From Bacteroidota bacterium (GTDB taxonomy: Bacteria; Bacteroidota; Ignavibacteria; Ignavibacteriales; Ignavibacteriaceae): a stretch of DNA of 5,562 nt. Below are positions 1 to 5,517 of the stretch, piece after piece; the stretch's first letter is position 1, and each line of letters begins with the position of its first letter. The notes under the pieces were generated by a model. That model was given only the letters and a program-made list of their open reading frames with translations. It was not told where the DNA came from and did no database searches. The position numbers and the translations under genes are program-made. The stretch covers positions 1-5,562 of the forward strand of contig JAUZPC010000218.1 of assembly GCA_030706105.1 (NCBI GenBank), read 5' to 3'.

Positions 1-186
1 GGTTTCAGCATACCTGAAAATTCTGCAAATTGCATGGCAGGCTCATATTATATAGAAAGGACAGAAAAGGATTTGCTCGTTATAACCGCGGTCGGAAGAG
101 CAATAGGTAATGACAAAACAAACCCGATTAAATATTCATGCACTATAGATAATTCAGGGAAATCCGAGCTAATGAAATTAAACTAA
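1..186 (+). CDS. C-terminal 61 residues of an unidentified protein (5' partial)
   Basis: Frame 1 is open from the first base to a TAA at 184-186, giving a 61-residue tail that ends in SELMKLN. The upstream part lies outside the window. The tail has alternating polar and hydrophobic residues (YYIERTEKDLLVITAVGRA) that look like beta strands, two cysteines (residues 11 and 47) and no membrane segment. A secreted or pilin-like beta-rich C-terminus is possible, but I recognise no family. Its stop codon overlaps the stop of the convergent minus-strand gene by four bases, which supports both ends being real. No terminator is visible before the overlap. Confidence 0.6.
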   Translation, partial: GFSIPENSANCMAGSYYIERTEKDLLVITAVGRAIGNDKTNPIKYSCTIDNSGKSELMKLN

Positions 187-686
187 TCATTTTTTTTAAA
201 ATAGTATAAGAGCACAATAACTAATAATAAAACTATCCAATAATGCTTTAGTATTTCAATTATTGTATATAGCAGTGACATTAAACTTAGAGCTCCAAAA
301 TACGAAGCACTAAACCATCCGGCGACAAAAAATATTGATCCTAAATATATAAATGTAAGATTTTTAGGTCTATTAATAAAAAGCAGAATAAAATTTATTG
401 ATATTATAAAGAGGACTGCTGAAAAAATTAAGTCCCCCGGATTTGGGAAGTTATAGTAATTTAATATAAAAAGCATCAGCCCTGTTAAAAACATAGAAGA
501 ACCGATAAATAAAAGGCCATCCTTTTCAGCTCCCATATATTTATACACTATATAAATACCTGCACTAATAAGAATAACACCAGGCAGAATAGTTAAGCTG
601 ATACTCATAAATCCGGCAATAATAAAAATAAACGTGATAATAACCGGGATTACGAGAACAGATAAAATATTTTTATTTATTTTCAT
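183..686 (-). CDS. Polytopic integral membrane protein of unknown function
   Basis: This 167-residue protein is almost entirely hydrophobic. Likely membrane segments lie near residues 7-27, 30-48, 58-77, 86-104, 110-128, 132-146 (weaker) and 149-163, so it probably crosses the inner membrane six or seven times. Short charged loops separate them (MGAEKDG at 51-57, NRPKN at 105-109), and the tail is KKND. The last segment, with HYW followed by a run of Leu/Ile/Val, weakly resembles the small LiaI/LiaF-type membrane region, but I would not assign the family on that. There is no enzyme motif. The ATG at 686 has no clear Shine-Dalgarno site, only AT-rich sequence. The gene is divergent from the peptidase gene and shares a 132-bp upstream region with it; its stop overlaps that of the gene on the left. 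Function unknown. Confidence 0.75.
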   Translation of the reverse strand: MKINKNILSVLVIPVIITFIFIIAGFMSISLTILPGVILISAGIYIVYKYMGAEKDGLLFIGSSMFLTGLMLFILNYYNFPNPGDLIFSAVLFIISINFILLFINRPKNLTFIYLGSIFFVAGWFSASYFGALSLMSLLYTIIEILKHYWIVLLLVIVLLYYFKKND

Positions 687-818
687 TTATAGATATTATA
701 AATTACAAAAAAGAAATTTCTTATATTTAATTACGAAAAATCTTTTTAAAAACACAACACAAGTTGGTCACACTATTTGAGCAGTTTTAGCAAAATAATT
801 AAAAATAAGGTAATAGGT
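687..818. promoter_or_regulatory. AT-rich divergent intergenic region
   Basis: This 132-bp stretch separates the starts of the minus-strand membrane protein and the + strand peptidase, so it must hold the promoters of both. It is very AT-rich and contains a perfect 12-bp palindrome, AAGAAATTTCTT, at 711-722, close to the membrane-protein start. I could not place a convincing -35/-10 pair or a Bacteroidetes-type TAnnTTTG box in either direction; TATATTTA at 722-729 is only a near match. The promoter role is inferred from the gene layout. Confidence 0.4.
806..810 (+). promoter_or_regulatory. Ribosome binding site that decides the peptidase start
   Basis: TAAGG at 806-810 sits 8 nt before the ATG at 819. 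The longer open frame begins with a TTG at 777, 14 codons upstream, and has no purine-rich site in front of it. This site, plus the signal peptide beginning directly at the ATG, supports 819 as the true start. Confidence 0.55.
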
Positions 819-2966
819 ATGAATCTTAACAGAATTTATTTCATATTGGTTTTATTATCGGCAGCGTCATTTGCCTTTATATCCTTCAAACCGGATGAAG
901 GAATGTATCCTTTGAGTGAAATAAGGAAACTTGACCTGAAAAACGCCGGACTTAAAATTGACGTCAACGAAATTTACAGTCCGGGTAAAGCAGGATTAAT
1001 TGATGCATTGGTGAATATAACCGGCTGTACCGGTTCTTTTGTTTCAGCAGATGGACTGATCATTACAAATCATCATTGTGCTTTTGGAGCAGTTGCACAA
1101 GCAAGTACAACTGAAAACAACTATTTGGAAAACGGTTTTCTGGCAAAGACAAGAGAACAGGAAATAACAGCAAAAGGAATAACGGCAAAAATTACAGTTT
1201 CTTATGATGATGTATCCTCTGAAATTTTAAAAGCAGCTAACGAGTCAGGCGATTATGCAAAAAGACCTTTAGCTATTGCCAATAAAATTAAGGAAATAAT
1301 TGCACGGGAAGAAAAAAAGAATCCCGAAATTAAGGCAGAGGTATCTGAGATGTTTGCCGGAGAGTCTTATATTCTTTTCAGGTATCAGACTATAAATGAT
1401 GTACGCTTAGTATATGTTCCCCCAAGAAATATAGGCGAGTTCGGCGGAGAAAGCGATAACTGGGTATGGCCGCGTCATACCGGAGATTTTTCGTTTTTAA
1501 GAGCGTATGTATCCAGGGACGGAAAGCCGGCGCCTTATTCGAAAGACAATGTGCCGTTCCATCCTAAAAAGTTTTTAAAAATAAATCCTAATGGAGTTAA
1601 AGAGAATGATTTTGTTTTTGTCTTAGGATATCCGGGCAGGACATTTAAGCATCAGCCGTCTCAATTTTTGGAAATGCAACAGAATTATCAATTACCTTAT
1701 ATTCAGAAAATGTACTCCTGGCTTATTGCTCTTTACCAGAAGTATGGCGCAGATGATGCTGAATATGCTTTAAAAATGGCACCAAGAATTAAAGGTTTAG
1801 CAAATGCTGAAAAGAATTACAGAGGCAAGTTAATAGGACTTAAAAGGCTTGATATAATCGGCAAAAAACAAAGTGAAGAAATAAATCTGCAGGCTTACAT
1901 TAATTCCGATATTAAACTAAAAGGCGAATACGGAAATACACTTAAAGATATAGATGGTGTATATTCAGATATTTTCTCGCTTGGAGTTGAACCATTTTTT
2001 ACTTCCATGCTTAGTAATTCAGCTATGTATCGGTTGGCAGACATTTTATTAGATTATCAGGATGAGATATTAAAACCGGAAAAGGACAGAAAAACCGCTT
2101 ACCAGGTAAATCATAAAGCCGATTTAATGGCATACATAAAAGAACTTTATTCTTCCATGTACAAAGACGTTGATAAAGTAATCTTAACTAAAATTATTTC
2201 TGATGGGTTGGGTTATAAAGAGGTTACATCTCTGAAAGCATATTATGATATTAAGGATAAAAAAAGTGCGGAAAGTAAAGTAGCTCAATTTTACGCCAAT
2301 TCTTTAGTTAGAGATGCAGATAAGTTTATTGCAATGTTCAATGATAAACCGGTTGATTTAAAGAGTCTGAACGATCCATTAGTTGAATTTGCAAGACTGA
2401 TAAGAGAAGAGAATAAAGAAATAGCGCTGAAAGGGCAAGAAAGATCAGGCAAGATGAATGTTCTTTTAGCTAAATTTTTAGATGTAAAAAGATTGTGGCA
2501 AAACAAAGCATTTGCCCCAGATGCCAATTCAACTTTAAGATTAACTTACGGATACATCAAGGGATACTCCCCTGTTGATGCTGCATATTATTCTCCTCAG
2601 ACTTCCCTTAGAGGGATAATTGAAAAGGCAGCTCTTGGAGGCGATTATCCTTTGAACAAAGTGTTGAAAGAGTTATATGACAAAAAAGATTTTGGACGTT
2701 ATAAAGACGACAAGCTTAATGATGTTCCTGTTGCAATGCTATACAATACCGATACAAGCGGGGGAAATTCAGGCAGTCCGGTATTGAATGCATATGGCGA
2801 ATTAATAGGTGTTAATTATGACCGTTCATTTGAGGCGACAATAAATGACTATGCATGGAATGAAAATTACAGCAGGTCTATTGGTGTGGATATACGATAT
2901 GTTTTATGGGTCGCCCAAAAAATTTCCGGTGCTGACAATCTGATAAAAGAATTGGGTGTGCAGTAA
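819..2966 (+). CDS. S46-family serine dipeptidyl peptidase, DPP11-like (acidic P1 specificity)
   Basis: From the ATG at 819 the protein has 715 residues, the usual size for S46 exopeptidases (about 700-720). A signal peptide (hydrophobic 6-21, likely cut near SAASFA) leads to the periplasm, and the mature part opens with DEGMYPLSEI. Family motifs give the chymotrypsin-like triad: His86 in TNHHC, Asp223 in WPRHTGDF, Ser651 in GGNSGSP. DNW (213-215) precedes the Asp and, in solved S46 structures, helps hold the substrate's free N-terminus. The region between about 265 and 560 is the alpha-helical insert domain typical of the family. Arg669, 18 residues after the Ser (in NYDRSFE), matches the Arg that gives DPP11 its preference for Asp/Glu at P1; DPP7 has Gly there. 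It likely removes dipeptides from oligopeptides to feed amino-acid use. Family call is firm; specificity is inferred. It appears monocistronic, and repeat copies begin 22 bp after the stop. Confidence 0.95.
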   Translation: MNLNRIYFILVLLSAASFAFISFKPDEGMYPLSEIRKLDLKNAGLKIDVNEIYSPGKAGLIDALVNITGCTGSFVSADGLIITNHHCAFGAVAQASTTENNYLENGFLAKTREQEITAKGITAKITVSYDDVSSEILKAANESGDYAKRPLAIANKIKEIIAREEKKNPEIKAEVSEMFAGESYILFRYQTINDVRLVYVPPRNIGEFGGESDNWVWPRHTGDFSFLRAYVSRDGKPAPYSKDNVPFHPKKFLKINPNGVKENDFVFVLGYPGRTFKHQPSQFLEMQQNYQLPYIQKMYSWLIALYQKYGADDAEYALKMAPRIKGLANAEKNYRGKLIGLKRLDIIGKKQSEEINLQAYINSDIKLKGEYGNTLKDIDGVYSDIFSLGVEPFFTSMLSNSAMYRLADILLDYQDEILKPEKDRKTAYQVNHKADLMAYIKELYSSMYKDVDKVILTKIISDGLGYKEVTSLKAYYDIKDKKSAESKVAQFYANSLVRDADKFIAMFNDKPVDLKSLNDPLVEFARLIREENKEIALKGQERSGKMNVLLAKFLDVKRLWQNKAFAPDANSTLRLTYGYIKGYSPVDAAYYSPQTSLRGIIEKAALGGDYPLNKVLKELYDKKDFGRYKDDKLNDVPVAMLYNTDTSGGNSGSPVLNAYGELIGVNYDRSFEATINDYAWNENYSRSIGVDIRYVLWVAQKISGADNLIKELGVQ

Positions 2967-2988
2967 TTTTTGTCATATCGATTTGCTT

Positions 2989-3084
2989 TGTCATTCCGGT
3001 CCGAATTCGGAAGGAATCTGTTCTGATATTATAGTGATTGTGCCGATAGCGGCATTGAGATTTCTCCCTTCGCTCGAAATGACA
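2989..3084 (+). repeat. Inverted-arm intergenic repeat, copy A
   Basis: A 96-bp element bounded by TGTCATTCCG (2989-2998) and CGAAATGACA (3075-3084), which are near-perfect inverted complements. The arms (about 2989-3020 and 3057-3084) pair imperfectly, and the middle holds a small perfect hairpin, TGCCG-ATAG-CGGCA at 3041-3054. Compared with copies B and C, the left arm is altered and 3 bp longer, forming a local palindrome CCGAATTCGG at 3001-3010. It starts 22 bp after the peptidase stop and may shape the 3' end of that transcript, but no clean T-tract terminator is present. Confidence 0.85.
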
Positions 3085-3107
3085 GGGTAACGTTTGGAGT
3101 GACAGGG
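3080..3107 (+). repeat. 20-bp tail unit after copy A
   Basis: One 20-bp unit, tgacagggtaacgtttggag (3080-3099), begins inside the end of copy A and is followed by the start of another (tgacaggg, 3100-3107). The same unit follows copies B and C, so the tail is part of the repeat family. Confidence 0.7.
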
Positions 3108-3118
3108 TATTTTTGCTG

Positions 3119-3211
3119 TGTCATTCCGATGCGAAGAGAGGAATTTGTTCTGATATTATCAGGATTATGCAAGCATCTGCATTGAGATTTCTCTCTTCGT
3201 TCGAAATGACA
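3119..3211 (+). repeat. Inverted-arm intergenic repeat, copy B
   Basis: A 93-bp copy in the same orientation as A and C. The arms (3119-3147 and 3184-3211) include an 8-bp perfect match, GAAGAGAG (3133-3140) with CTCTCTTC (3191-3198). The inner hairpin is TGCA...TGCA (3168-3181), where copies A and C have TGCC...GGCA. Both sides of the stem changed together, which keeps the pairing. Confidence 0.85.
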
Positions 3212-3254
3212 AGGCAACGCCCAAAATGACAGGACAACATTTGGAATGACAAGG
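3207..3254 (+). repeat. Two tandem 20-bp tail units after copy B
   Basis: Two consecutive 20-bp units, 3207-3226 (tgacaaggcaacgcccaaaa) and 3227-3246 (tgacaggacaacatttggaa), followed by the start of a third (tgacaagg, 3247-3254). Copies A and C have a single full unit, so the unit number varies between neighbouring elements. Confidence 0.7.
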
Positions 3255-3265
3255 TGTCTTTGTTT

Positions 3266-3358
3266 TGTCATTCCGATGCGGAGCGAGGAATCTGTTCTGA
3301 TATTATCGTGATTGTGCCAATAACGGCATTGAGATTTCTCCCTTTGGTCGAAATGACA
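3266..3358 (+). repeat. Inverted-arm intergenic repeat, copy C
   Basis: A 93-bp copy with arms at 3266-3294 and 3331-3358 and an inner hairpin TGCCA-ATAA-CGGCA at 3315-3328 with one mismatched pair. One 20-bp tail unit (3354-3373) and a partial second follow, running to about 3381. It ends 72 bp before the GIY-YIG start codon, so the nuclease gene begins immediately after this array. Confidence 0.85.
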
Positions 3359-3430
3359 GGACAACGTTTGGAGTGACAGGACATAAATTTGCAAAAATAT
3401 TTTTTTAGTCACTATTATTAAAGCTAACAT

Positions 3431-3721
3431 ATGGCAAAAGATCATAACTATTATGTTTATATTATGGCAAGCTTCAGCGGGACTATTTACATTGGCGTAA
3501 CAAATGACCTTGTCCGCAGAACGTTAGAACATAAGAATGGTATAGTAGATGGTTTCACTAAAAAATATAACTGTAAAAAATTAATATACTATGAATACTT
3601 TACTGATATAAATTCTGCCATAGAGCGAGAAAAAGTACTAAAGAAGTGGCGAAGAGAAAAGAAAGAGAATTTGATTAAAACCATGAATCCTGCTTGGATA
3701 GATTTGTTTGATACGCTTTGA
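3431..3721 (+). CDS. Small single-domain GIY-YIG nuclease
   Basis: This 96-residue protein is one complete GIY-YIG nuclease domain with nothing attached. The GIY-equivalent is YVY (8-10) and the YIG motif is at 20-22, followed by GVTNDLVRRTLEHKNG. By spacing against I-TevI, Tyr10, Tyr20, Arg30 and His34 are the active-site residues. The later AIEREKVLKKWRREKK block holds the metal-binding Glu (probably Glu67), and NPAW (86-89) is the usual C-terminal motif of this subfamily. All key residues are present, so it is probably active as a metal-dependent DNA endonuclease in the cytoplasm. The ATG at 3431 has only a weak upstream site (taaag). Three structured repeats precede it and a shortened one follows, a setting that suggests it acts on them or spreads with them. 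Relatives include UvrC-type and YhbQ/UPF0213-like proteins and small ssDNA-cutting GIY-YIG enzymes; the substrate here is not shown by sequence. Confidence 0.92.
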   Translation: MAKDHNYYVYIMASFSGTIYIGVTNDLVRRTLEHKNGIVDGFTKKYNCKKLIYYEYFTDINSAIEREKVLKKWRREKKENLIKTMNPAWIDLFDTL

Positions 3722-3732
3722 AAATGATTTCA

Positions 3733-3804
3733 TGTGCCATTTCAAATGAAGTGAGAGTTCTGTATACTTGGTGCATTGAGATTTCTCTCTTCGTTTGAAA
3801 TAAC
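3733..3804 (+). repeat. Shortened inverted-arm repeat, copy D
   Basis: A 72-bp relative of copies A-C starts 11 bp after the GIY-YIG stop. Its arms (3733-3762 and 3778-3804) still pair, and both carry TTTCAAA or its complement where the other copies have the TTCCGA/TTTCGA form. The central part with the inner hairpin is missing. It lies between the convergent GIY-YIG and lipoprotein genes, so it could fold in transcripts from either side; a terminator role is possible but lacks a T tract. Confidence 0.65.
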
Positions 3805-3818
3805 AAGGCAATATTTAC

Positions 3819-4328
3819 TTAGTTAAATTTATATATGTAATTCCAGCCAATCAGCCAGCCGGCAGTTGAGCCAATTAATATACCGAAAGGGACTTCAGAT
3901 ATAATAGCAGTAAAATAATCATATTTATCCTGATATGGTGGATTACCGTCCTGTACGGTCATGGGTACAACTTTAGCAGCGACACAAATGGCACTAACCC
4001 CAATTCCGGCTAAAAGACCAAGCGACATTCCCAGCCAATGATTTTTATAGCTTGCTTCTTTTACATTATTAAGCTGTATATATCCGTAAATTGTATTGTG
4101 CCCCTTATTATAAAAAGCAATAGTATCGTTAAATATTTTTGCTCCGTAAGGGACAACAAACGAACTGTCATTAGTTAGTGTGATTTTAATACTTCTATCA
4201 CTACAGTTTTTATTAAAATTCTTATATAAATCCTCTTTTGAATATCTTTTATTGGCGACATACTCAGTGGAACAATTTATGGATATTAATGCCATGATGA
4301 TTACCAATAAATAAATTGAATTTTTCAT
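3819..4328 (-). CDS. Probable lipoprotein with two glycine-rich hydrophobic segments
   Basis: This 169-residue protein begins with a signal sequence (hydrophobic 5-17) ending in SINC-S. Cys19 is the likely lipidated residue, though the Asn before it makes an atypical lipobox. Residues 45-95 look beta-rich (IKITLTNDSSFVVPYGAKI), resembling small Bacteroidota/Ignavibacteria hypotheticals in which a beta module precedes a glycine zipper. Two hydrophobic glycine-rich stretches follow: 98-120 with GMSLGLLAGIG, and 141-162 with GILIGSTAGWLIGW. These could insert in or associate with a membrane. There is no catalytic motif, and the function is unknown. The start at 4328 is supported by a ribosome binding site and a promoter-like pair upstream. 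The gene converges on GIY-YIG with repeat copy D between them, and stands alone on its strand because a strong terminator separates it from the barrel gene upstream. Confidence 0.75.
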   Translation of the reverse strand: MKNSIYLLVIIMALISINCSTEYVANKRYSKEDLYKNFNKNCSDRSIKITLTNDSSFVVPYGAKIFNDTIAFYNKGHNTIYGYIQLNNVKEASYKNHWLGMSLGLLAGIGVSAICVAAKVVPMTVQDGNPPYQDKYDYFTAIISEVPFGILIGSTAGWLIGWNYIYKFN

Positions 4329-4330
4329 AC

Positions 4331-4337
4331 TTCCTCT
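4331..4337 (-). promoter_or_regulatory. Ribosome binding site of the lipoprotein gene
   Basis: Read on the minus strand the sequence is AGAGGAAGT followed by ATG. The AGAGGAA core at 4331-4337 is close to the start (GAGG four bases before the ATG) but well formed, and supports the start at 4328. Confidence 0.6.
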
Positions 4338-4352
4338 AATTTAGCATATGTT

Positions 4353-4381
4353 ATAATATGATTTGGTTATACTTTTAACAA
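4353..4381 (-). promoter_or_regulatory. Sigma70-like promoter for the lipoprotein gene
   Basis: On the minus strand, TTGTTA (4376-4381) and TATTAT (4353-4358) are separated by exactly 17 bp, matching the TTGACA/TATAAT consensus at 4 of 6 and 5 of 6 positions. Transcription would begin about 15-20 bp before the start codon, with the ribosome binding site in the short leader. In AT-rich DNA such pairs can arise by chance, and Bacteroidia use a different consensus, so this is a candidate. Confidence 0.4.
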
Positions 4382-4649
4382 GGACCCGATTCAACTTTAA
4401 TATATAAACATCAAAAACTAATTATATTTCTATTCAATACCCGGACAACTCACATCAAATCGTTCTTACTCTTAAGTAATATAAATTAAACAGGTTACAA
4501 AAACAATATTGTTACAATAATGATAGGAGAATTAAATGTCAACAGTAAAATCACGGGTATTACATTACAACTCGAATCCGATATAGGAGTCATAAATAGG
4601 TCAAAATCTGGTATAGCATTTATAAGAATCCCTTATAATGTAACGTAAT
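4382..4649. other. Non-coding stretch with small palindromes and a 16-codon open frame
   Basis: No convincing gene lies here. It contains inverted arms TTACT/AGTAA around CTTA (4466-4479), a heptamer GTTACAA repeated at 4494-4500 and 4511-4517, and a perfect palindrome AACAATATTGTT (4502-4513) overlapping the second heptamer. An AGGAGA at 4525-4530 stands 5 nt before an ATG at 4536 that opens a + strand frame of 16 codons ending with TAG at 4584-4586. That could be a leader peptide, the start of a lost gene, or chance; the frame does not continue in any recognisable form. Confidence 0.35.
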
Positions 4650-4691
4650 GCAATTTCTCTAATTGACACTATAACACTTGGGGTGACAAGG
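4650..4691 (+). repeat. Decayed fragment of the inverted-arm repeat, copy E
   Basis: The right-hand end of the repeat family can be traced here. AATTTCTCT (4652-4660) resembles the right arm, and tgacactataacacttgggg (4664-4683) matches the 20-bp tail unit of copy A at 14 of 20 positions, followed by tgacaagg as in copies B and D. The left arm and centre are not recognisable. Orientation is the same as the other copies. Confidence 0.5.
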
Positions 4692-4730
4692 AATAAATGG
4701 AAACGGTAATTTCGTGCTATTGATCTATAC

Positions 4731-4760
4731 AAAAAAGGCTGAGGTAAATCCTCAGCCTTT
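4731..4760 (-). terminator. Rho-independent terminator of the barrel gene
   Basis: An 11-bp perfect stem, CCTCAGCCTTT at 4750-4760 and AAAGGCTGAGG at 4734-4744, encloses a 5-nt loop (4745-4749). Read on the minus strand the stem runs into TTTTTT (4731-4736). It lies 18 bp downstream of the stop codon of the minus-strand barrel gene and should end that transcript before the lipoprotein gene. The + strand side is followed only by GTAAAAG, so it works mainly for the minus strand. Confidence 0.93.
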
Positions 4761-4778
4761 GTAAAAGTTAAGCCATTC

Positions 4779-5510
4779 TTAGAAGCTAAAGCGGCATCCA
4801 ACGCTAATATTAAAATAGCCAGGTACGTCTGTCATTGACAAAACTACATTCTGAGAAGCAGCACCGGCTGCCTGATAAGTTTCAGTAAACTTTGTCTCAC
4901 TGCCAAATGGAATAAAGTGTTTGAATTGAATATAAGGAGCAATATTATCAGAAATTCTAAATAAAGTACCGTAGAAAACTAAAATTCCAATCTTCATTTC
5001 AGAAGTGCCTGACAGTGTAGCCGATTGCCCATTTTGTGATACTTTAGTATCGCTCGTCATCATAAGATTTAAGCCCATACCAACTCCGGCAAAAGGAGAA
5101 AGCAGCTTAAACCCAGGGAAACTGAAACGATGGATAGGCATAATATCAAAAGATATTACTGTGGTTCCCCCATCGCTTAGCCCATTAGCAGCAAATTTTC
5201 CACTACCAACAGAGCTATTGTACCCTTCTTCAAAATAGTTAAAAGACGAGTAAGAGAAATCCAAATTTATATCCAGTTGATAAATGGAGTGAATAGGTAT
5301 TCCATAGCCAGTACAAATACCGACATTAAACCCTGTAGTGCTGGCATCTCCGACATTACCAACGGCAACATTACCATTGGCAGTTTGTTTCATAGTCCCT
5401 TTTAGTCCAGATGCTTTAAAACCGACATGTGGGCCTAAGTAAAATTGCGCATTTAAATAACCTGTAAATGCAAATAGAAGAACGATAAAAAGTAGCTTAC
5501 TAGACTTCAT
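4779..5510 (-). CDS. Outer-membrane beta-barrel protein (small OmpW/PorT-like)
   Basis: This 243-residue protein has a classic signal peptide (Lys2 and Lys5, hydrophobic 6-19) with probable cleavage after LNA at residue 21, leaving Gln22 first, as is common in Bacteroidota exported proteins. The mature part opens with YLGPHVGFKASG, typical of the first strand of small outer-membrane barrels. Alternating strands can be seen near 23-32, 60-69, 77-91, 116-124, 135-150, 170-184, 190-199 and 231-243, consistent with eight strands. The final strand ends in a terminal Phe (ISVGCRFSF), the usual assembly signal for the BAM machinery. Polar glycine- and serine-rich loops (about 35-58, 93-115, 152-170 and 202-222) would face outward or the periplasm. 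Ligand or role is unknown; an adhesion, transport or structural function cannot be told apart. A good ribosome binding site fixes the start, and the gene has its own terminator, so it probably ends its transcript. Confidence 0.85.
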   Translation of the reverse strand: MKSSKLLFIVLLFAFTGYLNAQFYLGPHVGFKASGLKGTMKQTANGNVAVGNVGDASTTGFNVGICTGYGIPIHSIYQLDINLDFSYSSFNYFEEGYNSSVGSGKFAANGLSDGGTTVISFDIMPIHRFSFPGFKLLSPFAGVGMGLNLMMTSDTKVSQNGQSATLSGTSEMKIGILVFYGTLFRISDNIAPYIQFKHFIPFGSETKFTETYQAAGAASQNVVLSMTDVPGYFNISVGCRFSF

Positions 5511-5517
5511 AATATAT

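Noticed and set aside
2291..2527. 78-codon minus-strand frame inside the peptidase gene
   Set aside because: It lies wholly within the well-supported S46 coding sequence and has no family resemblance or ribosome binding site.
2967..3120. Rho-independent terminator for the peptidase gene
   Set aside because: Copy A can form a hairpin, but its stem is imperfect and the nearest T run (3110-3114) is about 25 bp beyond the stem, so it is not a standard terminator.
2989..3381. CRISPR array
   Set aside because: The repeated units are long, imperfect, internally palindromic and diverged from each other, with similar and not unique sequence between them, and there are no cas genes in view.
3389..3418. 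TTGCAA-N18-TATTAT promoter for the GIY-YIG gene
   Set aside because: The spacing is acceptable, but transcription would begin within about 6 nt of the start codon, leaving almost no leader, and the sequence is too AT-rich for the match to mean much.
3029..3445. 138-codon open frame on the minus strand across the repeats
   Set aside because: It is a translation of the repeat copies (recurring REKSQCR and SLRIGMT blocks) and covers the GIY-YIG start. The open frame comes from the repeat sequence itself and no start signal or domain supports it.
4601..4801. 66-codon minus-strand frame
   Set aside because: It runs from the end of the barrel gene through the terminator hairpin and the decayed repeat; its LVTPSVIVS stretch is repeat-derived.
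5005..5238. 77-codon + strand frame
   Set aside because: It is antisense inside the barrel gene, which has a signal peptide, ribosome binding site and terminator; this frame has none of these.
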